Positions 1-7,861 of a stretch of 23,259 nt of DNA are shown here, piece after piece (the first letter of the stretch is position 1; the number at the start of each line of letters is the position of its first letter). The DNA comes from JBAYZQ01 sp041672385. Its GTDB lineage: Bacteria; Spirochaetota; Spirochaetia; Sphaerochaetales; Sphaerochaetaceae. The notes beneath the pieces were generated by a model. It saw only the letters and a program-made list of their open reading frames with translations. It was not told the DNA's origin and ran no database searches. The stretch covers positions 1 through 23,259 of the forward strand of contig JBAYZQ010000018.1 in NCBI GenBank assembly GCA_041672385.1, in the 5' to 3' direction. The translations under genes were made by a program, and so were the position numbers.

Positions 1-874
1 CATTGAATTTAATTACCTTTGGAAGATACATTGCATTAGCACATCCATGAACAATATGTCCACCAGAATAAGCTGCTCCTGTTTTATGAGCCATTGAGTG
101 AACAATACCTAATAAAGCGCTACTGAAAGCCATTCCAGCTAAACACTGAGCATTATGCATTCTTTCTCTTGCTTCTTTATCTCCTTCATAAGAATTAAGA
201 AGATATTTGCTTATCATTTTAATTGCATGAAGAGCGAGTGCATCAGTATAATCACAATGAAGAGTTGAAACATAAGCTTCAATTGCATGTGTCATTGCAT
301 CCATACCTGTGAAAGCTACCAGCTTTTTAGGCATTGTCTGAGCAATTCTTGGATCAATGATTGCTATATCTGGAGTTATATTAAAGTCAGCCAATGGGTA
401 TTTAATACCTGCATCATAATCTGTAATTACTGAAAAAGCTGTTACTTCAGTTGCAGTTCCACTTGTTGATGGAATAGCACAAAAATGAGCTTTTTTTCTT
501 AATTCTGGGAAGTTAAAGGGAATAGTCAAAGATTCAAAAGTAATTTCTGGATATTCATAAAAAGCCCACATTGCTTTAGCAGCGTCAATTGGAGATCCAC
601 CACCAATTGCTACAATCCAATCTGGTTGGAAAGCTATCATTGCCTTTGCGCCTTTTTTAACGGTGGTTACACTTGGATCTGGTTCAACACCTTCAAAAAG
701 TTGTACTTCCATTCCTGCTTCTTTAAGATTGTTTACTACTTCATCGAGAAAACCGAAACGTTTCATACTTGAACCGCCGGAAACTACCATTGCTTTTTTT
801 CCCTTAAGGTTTTTAAGTTGTTCTAGTGAACCTTCTCCGTGATACAAATCTCTTGGAATTGTAAATCTTGCCAT
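1..874 (-). CDS. Iron-containing alcohol dehydrogenase (partial, C-terminus beyond left edge)
   Basis: About 291 codons on the minus strand, beginning MARFTIPRDLYHGEG at 874 behind a GGAG ribosome site near 884-887. The 3' end lies outside the window; the family is usually about 380 residues. It is a cytoplasmic NAD(P)H-linked, metal-dependent alcohol/aldehyde oxidoreductase. Visible motifs are the nucleotide-binding GGGSPIDAAKAMW, then PSTSGTATEV, GMDAMTHAIEAY, LGIVHSMAHKTG and HIVHGCANAMYLP. Together these supply the Asp and three His metal ligands known for the family. The sequence resembles the C-terminal dehydrogenase half of AdhE and stand-alone butanol dehydrogenases, so a fermentative role in reoxidising NADH is likely. 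The exact substrate cannot be told. The gene is divergent from the first sugar operon. Confidence 0.92.
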   Translation of the reverse strand, partial: MARFTIPRDLYHGEGSLEQLKNLKGKKAMVVSGGSSMKRFGFLDEVVNNLKEAGMEVQLFEGVEPDPSVTTVKKGAKAMIAFQPDWIVAIGGGSPIDAAKAMWAFYEYPEITFESLTIPFNFPELRKKAHFCAIPSTSGTATEVTAFSVITDYDAGIKYPLADFNITPDIAIIDPRIAQTMPKKLVAFTGMDAMTHAIEAYVSTLHCDYTDALALHAIKMISKYLLNSYEGDKEARERMHNAQCLAGMAFSSALLGIVHSMAHKTGAAYSGGHIVHGCANAMYLPKVIKFN

Positions 875-912
875 ATTGTGTTACTCCTTAATAAGTATTT
901 TCTTATCGATAT

Positions 913-942
913 TTTATAATTGGAATATAAATAATTTGCTAA
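913..942 (-). promoter_or_regulatory. Candidate promoter of the alcohol dehydrogenase gene
   Basis: On the minus strand, TTAGCA (937-942) and TATAAA (913-918) are separated by 18 bases, about 40 bases upstream of the ADH start. The match is moderate and the region is AT-rich, so chance matches are possible. A TTATCGATAT site (plus strand 903-912) sits directly downstream of the -10, where a repressor could block initiation. Confidence 0.4.
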
Positions 943-994
943 AAAAAGGCAATAGCTAATAGTAAAAAAAATTAAAAAAAAATTAAATAATTAA

Positions 995-1008
995 TTGCCA
1001 ACTGGCAA
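995..1008. repeat. Palindrome TTGCCA-AC-TGGCAA
   Basis: A perfect 6-bp inverted repeat with a 2-base centre, conspicuous because it is GC-richer than the A/T tracts around it. It lies between the divergent ADH and sugar operon promoters. It could be a binding site for a dimeric regulator; none can be assigned. Confidence 0.45.
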
Positions 1009-1175
1009 AGGATTTAGTTCTAATGAAATATTGCAAGAAAAATTGCATTTATTGATATTTTTTGAAAAAAATTAGTTAAAATCTACTATAATAAATAATT
1101 ATATCGATAAATTAACATCCTAATATTACCTTCCTTATTAAAATTTACAATAAATAATATAACTGTTTAGGAATA

Positions 1176-1190
1176 ATTCCAATAAATGGA
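1176..1190. repeat. Copy 1 of the ATTCCAATAAATGGA motif, possible operator
   Basis: This 15-base word recurs exactly at 1421-1435. Here it overlaps a second palindrome, GGAATAATTCC (1170-1180). Its TTCCA...TGGA halves make an imperfect dyad. The spacing of 245 bases to the other copy would permit repressor looping across the promoter near 1334. Assignment to the ROK regulator at the end of the operon is inference. Confidence 0.45.
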
Positions 1191-1333
1191 TTAAACAAAA
1201 AATTAATAGAATCCACAATAATTTTTATAATATTTTCCGTTTTTTAAGGGTAAATCTAATTTTTTTCGTTTTTTTATGAATTTTATCGTTTAGGCGTTTT
1301 TCAATAAAATTTAATATAAATGCCTGTATTATA

Positions 1334-1361
1334 TTGACTAATTGCGAATCAGTAGTAAAAT
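1334..1361 (+). promoter_or_regulatory. Candidate sigma-70-type promoter of the first sugar operon
   Basis: TTGACT (1334-1339) and TAAAAT (1356-1361) are 16 bases apart and about 90 bases upstream of the binding-protein start. This is the best -35/-10 pair in the gap. It lies between the two ATTCCAATAAATGGA copies. Confidence 0.5.
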
Positions 1362-1420
1362 TAATAAGAGTTATAACTTGAATATTACCTTATATTTATA
1401 GTTAAATGATGAATTTAATT

Positions 1421-1436
1421 ATTCCAATAAATGGAA
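1421..1436. repeat. Copy 2 of the ATTCCAATAAATGGA motif, next to the ribosome site
   Basis: Here the motif completes a perfect dyad, TTCCA-ATAAA-TGGAA (1422-1436). It ends four bases before the AGGAGAG ribosome site of the binding-protein gene. A protein bound here, or the hairpin in the mRNA, could limit expression. The other copy is at 1176-1190. Confidence 0.45.
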
Positions 1437-1450
1437 TAAAAGGAGAGATT

Positions 1451-2761
1451 ATGAAAAAATCATTATTTTTAGTTGTTTTATTAGTCTTTGTAATGTTTTT
1501 TGCTTTTGCTCAAGCAGAAAAAGAGGCTTCTAGTGGACCTGTTACCTTAGAATGGTGGACTTGGGATGCAGATCTTAAAGACATTAATGCCAAAATTATT
1601 GCTGATTTTGAAGCACAAAATCCAAACGTTACAATTAACAACACAATTATTAGTACCACTGAATATTGGACAAAAATCAAAATCCAATCTCAGCAGAATA
1701 AATTACCTGATGTTTTTTGTATGAGTTCAGGTTATTTAGAGGAATGGGCTTCTCTTGATTTGCTATACAATTTGGATTCTTTAATAGAAGGCGATGAATC
1801 AATTAAGAATTTTTATCCTACCTTACTTGATGGAGGAAAAGAGATTTCTGGAGGACAACACTACTTTGCTATTCCTTTTGCTTTGGTAACTACTCCTTTG
1901 TTCTTTAATAAGGATTATTTTGATGCTGCTAATTTAGAATATCCAAATTCTGATTGGACTTGGGATGATTTTACCAAAGCTGCTAAAAAACTAACCGTTG
2001 ATAAAGATGGAGATGGAAAAACAGATCAATATGGTTTCTGGTTTTATGGAAGATATGCACATATTGAACCTTGGATATATGCAAATGACGGAAATCTAAT
2101 AAATCGTGAAACAATGCTTTTCGAACCAGATGCAAATGCGATTAACGCTTTGAAAATGCTGGTTAATATGGTGGTAATTGATCATAGTGCCCCAATGCCA
2201 CAGGAAATGAGTGCTTTAAGACAACAGGATGTTTTCCCTAATGGAATTGCAGCAATGTGGGTTGATGGTTCTTGGAATATTGATAATAACAGGTTAACAG
2301 CTCCCGATACAATGAATTGGGGGATTTCAATGGTTCCTGGGGGACCTGACACTCAAACTCCAAAGGTATATGGATGGAATGACTTCTATGCAATTGCAAA
2401 GAATACAAAGAATCCTGAAATGGCTTGGAAATTTGCTAAATATGTAGCGGGAGAAGGTCTTACAATGGATAATTATATGGCTGGAAAAATTCCTACTTAT
2501 ATTCCTTTAACAGAATCAGAAGCTTTTGAAGATACCTCAAAGCTCCCTATTGAAATTTCAGTTTTGAAAGATCAAGCAGGCTCACCAATGAGAACTTCCT
2601 TTACAAAAGGCTGGAGTGAATGGCGTGGTTATGGAGCTGCTGAAAGCTTAGGTTTTAATGGCTATATTGATGCTGTATTAAATGGCACAATGACTTTTGA
2701 TGCTGCCATGGCTGAATGTCCGGAGGTTTTGAATAAAGTATTTATGCGTTATTATCAATAA
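1451..2761 (+). CDS. CUT1-type ABC transporter sugar-binding protein
   Basis: A 436-residue extracellular solute-binding protein that captures a carbohydrate and hands it to the two permeases encoded next. An in-frame ATG exists at 1406, but I choose 1451 because AGGAGAG precedes it and the protein then starts with a clean signal peptide (MKKSLFLVVLLVFVMFFAFAQA). There is no lipobox cysteine, so it is predicted to be a soluble periplasmic protein rather than a lipoprotein. Typical family segments follow: LEWWTWD near the mature start, PLFFNKDYFDAANL, DWTWDDFTKAAKKLT, a calcium-loop-like DKDGDGKTDQYGF, and AAMWVDGSW. The AEKEASS linker resembles spirochaete binding proteins. The substrate is unknown; the downstream phosphodiester glycosidase suggests an unusual glycan. 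Confidence 0.93.
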   Translation: MKKSLFLVVLLVFVMFFAFAQAEKEASSGPVTLEWWTWDADLKDINAKIIADFEAQNPNVTINNTIISTTEYWTKIKIQSQQNKLPDVFCMSSGYLEEWASLDLLYNLDSLIEGDESIKNFYPTLLDGGKEISGGQHYFAIPFALVTTPLFFNKDYFDAANLEYPNSDWTWDDFTKAAKKLTVDKDGDGKTDQYGFWFYGRYAHIEPWIYANDGNLINRETMLFEPDANAINALKMLVNMVVIDHSAPMPQEMSALRQQDVFPNGIAAMWVDGSWNIDNNRLTAPDTMNWGISMVPGGPDTQTPKVYGWNDFYAIAKNTKNPEMAWKFAKYVAGEGLTMDNYMAGKIPTYIPLTESEAFEDTSKLPIEISVLKDQAGSPMRTSFTKGWSEWRGYGAAESLGFNGYIDAVLNGTMTFDAAMAECPEVLNKVFMRYYQ

Positions 2762-2768
2762 TGGTATT

Positions 2769-2794
2769 TTGGTTGGCCCTTAAGGGCCGACCAA
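2769..2794 (+). terminator. Intercistronic hairpin between binding protein and permease
   Basis: An 11-bp stem (TTGGTTGGCCC / GGGCCGACCAA, one G-U pair) with a TTAA loop begins 8 bases after the binding-protein stop. No T-tract follows; the next bases hold the permease ribosome site (AAAGGAG). It is therefore more likely a partial terminator or an mRNA-stabilising structure that keeps binding protein in excess over permease. The second sugar operon has one in the same place. Confidence 0.6.
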
Positions 2795-2810
2795 TTTAAA
2801 GGAGCTTTTA

Positions 2811-3698
2811 ATGAATTTAAACAAAGTCAATTGGTATAAGAAATACACCCCATGGCTTTTTATTCTGCCTACTGTTTTGGGATTGCTAATTTTTAGGTTG
2901 ATTCCAATTTTTGCGGCTTTATTTTTAAGCTTTACCCGTTGGTCGTTGCTAGGAAAGCCACAGTGGATTGGATTTTCAAATTATATAGAAGCTTTTACTA
3001 CTAAATCATTTTTTGAAATTATTGGGAATACTTTTGAATTTTCATTGATTTATGTTATTGGATCAATGGTTTTAGGTTTAGGTTTAGCAGTTTTAGTGAA
3101 TATAAAAATGAAGGGTATTGGAGCTTTTAGAGCTATTATTTATCTTCCAGTAGTTACTTCTGCTGTAGCTGTAGGTATTGTGTGGAACTGGATCCTTGGG
3201 CCACGCTTTGGAATTCTAAGTGTTTTCTTGGAAAAATTTATGGAAACTTCTCCTTATTGGTTGACTGATCCCAAACTTGCTTTACGTTCAGTTGCCACTG
3301 TTCAAGTATGGAAGATGAGTGGATACTATATGATTTTGTTTTTAGCCGGCTTACAAAGTATTCCAAGAGATGCTCTTGAGGCTGCAACTGTGGATGGGGC
3401 AAGTAGCGCACAAAAATTTTTCAGAATTACTCTTCCAATGCTATCACCAACAGTATTTTTTGTTTTGACAATTACCATTATTGATTCCTTCAAGAACTTT
3501 GAATTAATTTATTCAATGACCAAAGGTGGGCCGCAAAATGCTTCGAATACTTTGGTTTACGACGTGTATTTGAATGCGTTTGTTCATTATAGAGTTGGTT
3601 ATGCAGCAGCAATTGCCTATGTTTTGTTTTTGGTTGTTGGTGTTTTAACAATACTAAATTTTCAAGTTCGAAGTCGTTGGGCAAAGCCATTAAACTAA
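2811..3698 (+). CDS. CUT1 ABC transporter permease, MalF/UgpA-like
   Basis: A 295-residue inner-membrane subunit with six predicted hydrophobic helices, starting at an ATG behind AAAGGAG. It carries the BPD_transp_1 core and the cytoplasmic EAA loop (ALEAATVDGASSAQKFFRIT, about residues 188-207) that docks the ATPase. The FILPTVLGLLIFRLIPI segment marks the first helix of this class. It pairs with the next permease, which starts 12 bases downstream. No ATPase gene is present in the operon, so a shared MsmX/UgpC-type ATPase encoded elsewhere probably energises the complex. Confidence 0.94.
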   Translation: MNLNKVNWYKKYTPWLFILPTVLGLLIFRLIPIFAALFLSFTRWSLLGKPQWIGFSNYIEAFTTKSFFEIIGNTFEFSLIYVIGSMVLGLGLAVLVNIKMKGIGAFRAIIYLPVVTSAVAVGIVWNWILGPRFGILSVFLEKFMETSPYWLTDPKLALRSVATVQVWKMSGYYMILFLAGLQSIPRDALEAATVDGASSAQKFFRITLPMLSPTVFFVLTITIIDSFKNFELIYSMTKGGPQNASNTLVYDVYLNAFVHYRVGYAAAIAYVLFLVVGVLTILNFQVRSRWAKPLN

Positions 3699-3710
3699 GG
3701 GAAGGTAAAT

Positions 3711-4550
3711 ATGTCAATAAAAAAAAATAAACATCCATTTAGAATGATTTTAATAATCTTAGTTTCAATAATTGCCTTGTTCCCATTTTTATGGATGCTT
3801 TCGAGTTCTTTTAATTCTCCCGAGAATATTTTTAAAACACCACCTTCCTTAATCCCAGATTTACTTTTTACAAATAAAGCTTTTTCAAACTATTCAATGG
3901 TTTTCAATCAATACAGTTTTGGTAGATATATTTTAAATAGTTTAATAATATGTTTTTTTGCAGGTTTTGGTCAGTTGTTTGTTTGTTCTCTTTCAGGATT
4001 TGCTTTTGCAAAAATGGAATTTAAAGGAAAAAATTTAATTTTCTCATTACTATTGGTTACTTTGATGATTCCAGTTCAGGTCACCATTATTCCTGAATAT
4101 TTTATAATGTTAAAATTGGGATGGCTTGATACATTCCTACCTTTAATTATTCCATCCTTTCTGGTGGGTTCTTTTGGGACTTTTTTATTAAGGGAATTCT
4201 TTGCAGATATACCAAATGCCCTGTTTGATGCTGCTATAATTGATGGTGTTGATGCATGGGGAATGTACAGAAGAATATATTTACCCCAAGCTACTGCATC
4301 TATGGCAACTTTGTTTATTATTGCCTTTATGAATAACTGGAATGATTTATTGCGTCCTATGCTCTACTTATCCAGAGAAAAGCTACAGACAGTTACACTA
4401 GCTCTTACGCAGTTTCAAAGTCAGTATTCATCAAAATGGAATTTGCTTTTAGCAGGTAGTGTATTGTCAATACTTCCATTAATTTTACTTTTCATTTTTT
4501 GTCAAAGGTATATAATAGAAAATACAATGAATTCAGGTATCAAGGGATAA
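3711..4550 (+). CDS. CUT1 ABC transporter permease, MalG/UgpE-like
   Basis: A 279-residue inner-membrane permease, the second half of the heterodimer. It starts at an ATG behind GGGAAGGT. The N-terminus has the typical LFPFLWMLSSSFNSPENIF segment, and the EAA loop is visible as ALFDAAIIDGVDAWGMYRRI (about residues 170-189). It ends in NTMNSGIKG, the short glycine-containing tail common in this subfamily. Only two bases separate its stop from the next start, so it is very likely cotranscribed and perhaps translationally coupled with the glycosidase gene. Confidence 0.94.
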   Translation: MSIKKNKHPFRMILIILVSIIALFPFLWMLSSSFNSPENIFKTPPSLIPDLLFTNKAFSNYSMVFNQYSFGRYILNSLIICFFAGFGQLFVCSLSGFAFAKMEFKGKNLIFSLLLVTLMIPVQVTIIPEYFIMLKLGWLDTFLPLIIPSFLVGSFGTFLLREFFADIPNALFDAAIIDGVDAWGMYRRIYLPQATASMATLFIIAFMNNWNDLLRPMLYLSREKLQTVTLALTQFQSQYSSKWNLLLAGSVLSILPLILLFIFCQRYIIENTMNSGIKG

Positions 4551-4552
4551 TA

Positions 4553-5893
4553 ATGAAAAGTCAAATATTAAGTCTAAAACATTCCGATGGAAAGTTACAG
4601 CGGTATGAAATAGTAAGTGAGTTTTCATTTAACCAACTAAATTTTGGTGAAAGTAAATTTATCAAAAAGAGTGTTTGGGGAATAAAAAGACTTTATGAAG
4701 CCAATATAATGGTTAAAGACCCTTCTCTTTTTAAAAGAATTATTTTTTATCATTTTCCGGAAAAGGGGGAGCTTGTTTTACCAAAAGAAACTGAAGAAGG
4801 TATTTTTTTTGATAAACAGCTATTGCTAACTCAATGGATGGAGCAGGAGTTTAAAAAAGGAAATTTAAACTTTGACGGAAATAACATTAGTTGTAAAAAT
4901 AAAAGCTTAGAGAGCATAATAAAAGGAATGAAGAATTCTCAATTGTTGGAAATCTCGATTGGAAAAGGAAAAGACACTTATTTTATTCCAGTTTCTTCAA
5001 GTCTTGGTTATGCTAGTCAAAGTGGGGAAAAGAATTTTTGTAATTCTAATTTTTTCTTGATGGATCCCACTGATAAAGATTCTCCTTATGATAGCTTTGG
5101 AACAGGGTATGGATTGCTGGTTAAAGATGGGGAAATAATTCTTCCTCCTGCTTTGCATAGAAAGGCTTTTTTTTTAGATGATAATAATAATATTTCAATT
5201 GTTACCCCAGAAGTTTCAAAGTTAAAAATTTATTTAGATGGGAAAACTTATACAAGTCAAAATTCAAGAATTTTTGAAAGACCTTCCTCTTTATTTTCTA
5301 AAGCGGGGGATGTTACTGATATTGTTATTTCAGGAAGAAAAGTGGTTGCTATCCATAAGGGAGGGAACTCTAGGCTCCCTATGGCTGGCTTTGTACTTCA
5401 AATTAAAGGTGAGGTTAACTTAAAAGATTTAAATGTAAGTTATTCTGGTTTTGAGAATATTAAATTTGCTATCCAAATTGGGCCAATTCTCATTAATAAG
5501 AAAGACTGTATGAAAAGCTTAGAAACTCCATTTTTTGATCCAGATAAAGACACTATTGCTTTCCCTCCAACTTCTTATCCTTTAAGCTTTGAAAAAGGAA
5601 GAGCTGCTAGAATAGCATTGGGAGTAAAAGATGGATTACCCCTATTGATTTGGGCTGAGGGACCTAGTAAAATCGATAATTCCAGTGGGATGGAAAGTGC
5701 TGGAGTTTCGCTTAAAGAATTTACTGATTTTGGGTGTTCTTTAGATTTGGATTATTTAGTTAATCTTGATGGTGGTGGGTCTTCTCAGTTAGTTGTAGAT
5801 GGGACTAAGAAACTCAGGATTTGCGATAGAGATGCTGATAACAATTTAGAAATTGAACGTCCAGTTCCTAATTTTTTGATAATTGAGGAATAA
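4553..5893 (+). CDS. Phosphodiester glycosidase (NAGPA-domain) family protein
   Basis: 446 residues. An earlier in-frame ATG at 4499 would overlap the permease by 52 bases, so I use 4553, which follows AAGGGATAATA. The C-terminal half carries the NAGPA hallmarks: GRAARIALGVKDG (about residues 349-361) and NLDGGGSSQLVVDG (about 404-417). The family hydrolyses sugar-1-phosphodiesters; the mammalian member removes GlcNAc from GlcNAc-1-P-6-mannose, and bacterial homologues act on glycan phosphodiesters. The N-terminal 200 residues match nothing I recognise. There is no signal peptide, so it should act in the cytoplasm on what the adjacent transporter imports. Most NAGPA proteins I know of are exported, so this setting is unusual. 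The family call is firm; the substrate is unknown. Confidence 0.8.
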   Translation: MKSQILSLKHSDGKLQRYEIVSEFSFNQLNFGESKFIKKSVWGIKRLYEANIMVKDPSLFKRIIFYHFPEKGELVLPKETEEGIFFDKQLLLTQWMEQEFKKGNLNFDGNNISCKNKSLESIIKGMKNSQLLEISIGKGKDTYFIPVSSSLGYASQSGEKNFCNSNFFLMDPTDKDSPYDSFGTGYGLLVKDGEIILPPALHRKAFFLDDNNNISIVTPEVSKLKIYLDGKTYTSQNSRIFERPSSLFSKAGDVTDIVISGRKVVAIHKGGNSRLPMAGFVLQIKGEVNLKDLNVSYSGFENIKFAIQIGPILINKKDCMKSLETPFFDPDKDTIAFPPTSYPLSFEKGRAARIALGVKDGLPLLIWAEGPSKIDNSSGMESAGVSLKEFTDFGCSLDLDYLVNLDGGGSSQLVVDGTKKLRICDRDADNNLEIERPVPNFLIIEE

Positions 5894-5910
5894 TTTTTTT
5901 GGAGGAGTAT

Positions 5911-7053
5911 TTGACAAGTTTTGATTTGATGAAACAAAAGAATAATCTTAGTATTATTAGAGTTATAAAAAATGAGCCTGGGATATGCCGTAGTGAAGTT
6001 GCAAGAAGAACGCGATTAGCTTCTCAAACTGTGACAAATCTTGTCAAAGAGATGGGTAAACATAAATTAATTATTGAAAGGAATTTACAAAATAATTCTA
6101 AGGGAAGAAATCCAGTTGGGCTTTATCTTAACTATGGAAATTTTTATGTTATTTCGGTTGAAATGAAATTAAATGTAGTAAATCTTTGGCTTTCGTCATT
6201 GGATAATAAAGTTTTTAGAGAGGATTCTTTTTTACCTTCATTAAATTTAGTTTCTGAATTAAAAACTAGAATTGAGGAATTTCTCAATCTATCATTACAA
6301 ATAAGCAAAAGAATTATGGGAATCATTATAAGCGTGGAAGGAGTAGTTGAAGAAAAAAATGGAACAGTTTTCAATTTTGAGACTTTTAAAGTAAGTGTTC
6401 CTGATTTAAAAGAAAAACTGGCTCTTTTGAAAACCCCCTTTTTTATACGAAATGATGTTAATCTTTTTGCTTATTGTACAAATTTAAAAAAGAAGAGTTC
6501 AGGAAATTCAATTGTTATAAAGTTAGATTCCGAAATTGGTTCTTCCTTGATAATTGAAAATCAGGTTTTCCCTTCTTCAAGTTATCTTGGTGAAATTGGT
6601 TATATGAAAATTCATAATCCTAAGGAAATAAGAAATAGTAAAAGCCATGGAAGTAATTGTTTGGTTTTTTATCTTGGTAAAGATGCGTTATGCAGAGATT
6701 ATGGTAAAGACTATGAAAATCTAGTTCAGGATGTAAAAGATATGAGAATAGAGGCGGTAAAAGTGATTGAAAATTCCTTAGAGGGTTTTGCTCCAATACT
6801 AGCTAATATTTGCATATTTCTCAGGCTTGAAGAAGTTGTTCTTTATGGAAAAGTTGCTAATGATTTTAGATCAATAATTTTCCGGTATCTTTATTCAAAA
6901 TTAGTAGATAATATGAGTTACCGAACCCCTTTTAAAACTTTAGAAATACTTGAAAAGCAACCTATTTATATGCTTGGAACGAATTTTTTTGTGAATTATA
7001 TTCTTGATCACTATGATGAGTATTTGCTTCAAAGAAAGCAATTTCTTAAATGA
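5911..7053 (+). CDS. ROK-family transcriptional regulator (NagC/XylR type)
   Basis: About 380 residues. A TTG at 5899 would place the ribosome site GGAGGAG inside the coding region, so the TTG at 5911, five bases after GGAGG, is the better start. The N-terminal winged helix-turn-helix (about residues 12-57: RSEVARRTRLASQTVTNLVKEM) is typical of ROK repressors. The sugar-kinase-like domain is divergent. It keeps LGEIGYM (about 226-232) but lacks the CxCGxxGC zinc motif, and the usual NDANAAALGE reads NDVNLFAYC. It is probably a pure regulator that senses the imported sugar or its product. As the last gene of the operon it likely controls its own transcription unit. Confidence 0.85.
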   Translation: MTSFDLMKQKNNLSIIRVIKNEPGICRSEVARRTRLASQTVTNLVKEMGKHKLIIERNLQNNSKGRNPVGLYLNYGNFYVISVEMKLNVVNLWLSSLDNKVFREDSFLPSLNLVSELKTRIEEFLNLSLQISKRIMGIIISVEGVVEEKNGTVFNFETFKVSVPDLKEKLALLKTPFFIRNDVNLFAYCTNLKKKSSGNSIVIKLDSEIGSSLIIENQVFPSSSYLGEIGYMKIHNPKEIRNSKSHGSNCLVFYLGKDALCRDYGKDYENLVQDVKDMRIEAVKVIENSLEGFAPILANICIFLRLEEVVLYGKVANDFRSIIFRYLYSKLVDNMSYRTPFKTLEILEKQPIYMLGTNFFVNYILDHYDEYLLQRKQFLK

Positions 7054-7112
7054 TTTAATATTTTTCCTTCAAAGTTGTTGTGAATAATTGCAAATTACTT
7101 TAAACATGTACT

Positions 7113-7781
7113 ATGAGAAAAAATGATAGTTGGCTTAAAAGGAAAATAGAACTTCCCTTTTTAGAGCACCCAGAGTCAGAAAAAGAAAATACTTGGACAC
7201 ATTTAATTGGAGTATTATTTTCGTTAATTTCGTTGTTTTATATTATTTTAAAACTAAGCATAATTGAAACTTTGCCCATTAAGATTGGGCTATTAATTTA
7301 TTGTTTAACAATGATTTTATTATATTCTGCCTCAACACTTTATCATTATCTTCCTGTTGGGGATGCTAAAAGGTTTTTTAGAGTATTAGATCATAGCAAT
7401 ATTTATCTGCTAATTGCAGGAACTTATACTCCGGTTTTACTTTATGTGAATTCTTCAAAAGCAAATTTAGTTTGTATCTTGATTTGGATTATAGCCCTAT
7501 TTGGAATTATATTTTCCTTATTTTTTCTAGGAAGATTGAAGCCACTTCATAGTTTTTTATATGTTTTGATGGGTTGGTTTATTGTTTTCTTCTGGAACGA
7601 TGTAATAACTCAATTACCTTCTGGTTTACTTACTTTTATTCTTTATGGTGGGATTTTTTATACTGTGGGCGTGGTATTCTATTCATTAAAAAAACTCCCC
7701 CATTTTCATGCAATATGGCACATCTTTGTCCTAGCTGGTACCATTTTTCATTTTGTTGGGTTTGCTAAATACTTAATGTAA
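7113..7781 (+). CDS. Hemolysin III (YqfA/TrhA) family membrane protein
   Basis: A 222-residue integral membrane protein with about seven hydrophobic segments. Family signatures are clear: ASTLYHYLP, LDHSNIYLLIAGTYTPVLL, GWFIVFFW and HAIWHIFVLAGTIFHFVG. Together they supply the conserved Ser, Asp and three His of the PAQR/HlyIII superfamily metal site. Bacterial members are linked to membrane-lipid homeostasis; the haemolysin name is historical. The start has almost no Shine-Dalgarno match, but no earlier in-frame start is open. The 59-base gap after the ROK gene leaves it unclear whether it belongs to the sugar operon. Confidence 0.9.
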   Translation: MRKNDSWLKRKIELPFLEHPESEKENTWTHLIGVLFSLISLFYIILKLSIIETLPIKIGLLIYCLTMILLYSASTLYHYLPVGDAKRFFRVLDHSNIYLLIAGTYTPVLLYVNSSKANLVCILIWIIALFGIIFSLFFLGRLKPLHSFLYVLMGWFIVFFWNDVITQLPSGLLTFILYGGIFYTVGVVFYSLKKLPHFHAIWHIFVLAGTIFHFVGFAKYLM

Positions 7782-7788
7782 ACAAAAT

Positions 7789-7811
7789 ACTTAAAACTAA
7801 ATTTTTTAAGT
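7789..7811 (+). terminator. Weak AT-rich hairpin after the hemolysin III gene
   Basis: ACTTAAAA and TTTTAAGT form a perfect 8-bp inverted repeat with a 7-base loop, eight bases after the stop codon. The stem is entirely AT apart from one C-G pair and no clean T-tract follows, so terminator function is uncertain. Confidence 0.3.
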
Positions 7812-7861
7812 TTATCCGTCTTTTGTTATTTCTTATTATTGTTTGTCTATAAATAATTTAC

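Larger units (their letters stand above)
875..1450. other. 576-base AT-rich intergenic region with several palindromes
   Basis: No convincing gene is seen on either strand. The gap separates the divergent alcohol dehydrogenase and first sugar operon. It contains two inverted copies of ATATCGATAA (903-912 and 1101-1110), the palindrome TTGCCA-AC-TGGCAA (995-1008), the palindrome GGAAT-A-ATTCC (1170-1180) and two copies of ATTCCAATAAATGGA (1176-1190 and 1421-1435). A sigma-70-like promoter lies near 1334-1361. The density of palindromes suggests several regulators act here, but the assignments are inferred. Confidence 0.6.

Noticed and set aside
1406..1450. Longer N-terminus for the first sugar-binding protein
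   Set aside because: It would place a palindrome and the ribosome site inside the coding region and spoil the signal peptide; 1451 is better.
3490..3738. Minus-strand ORF opposite the first permease genes
   Set aside because: It lies antisense to clearly conserved permease coding sequence, has no ribosome site and shows no family resemblance.
4499..4552. Upstream start for the phosphodiester glycosidase
   Set aside because: It overlaps the permease by 52 bases and has no ribosome site, whereas 4553 has one.
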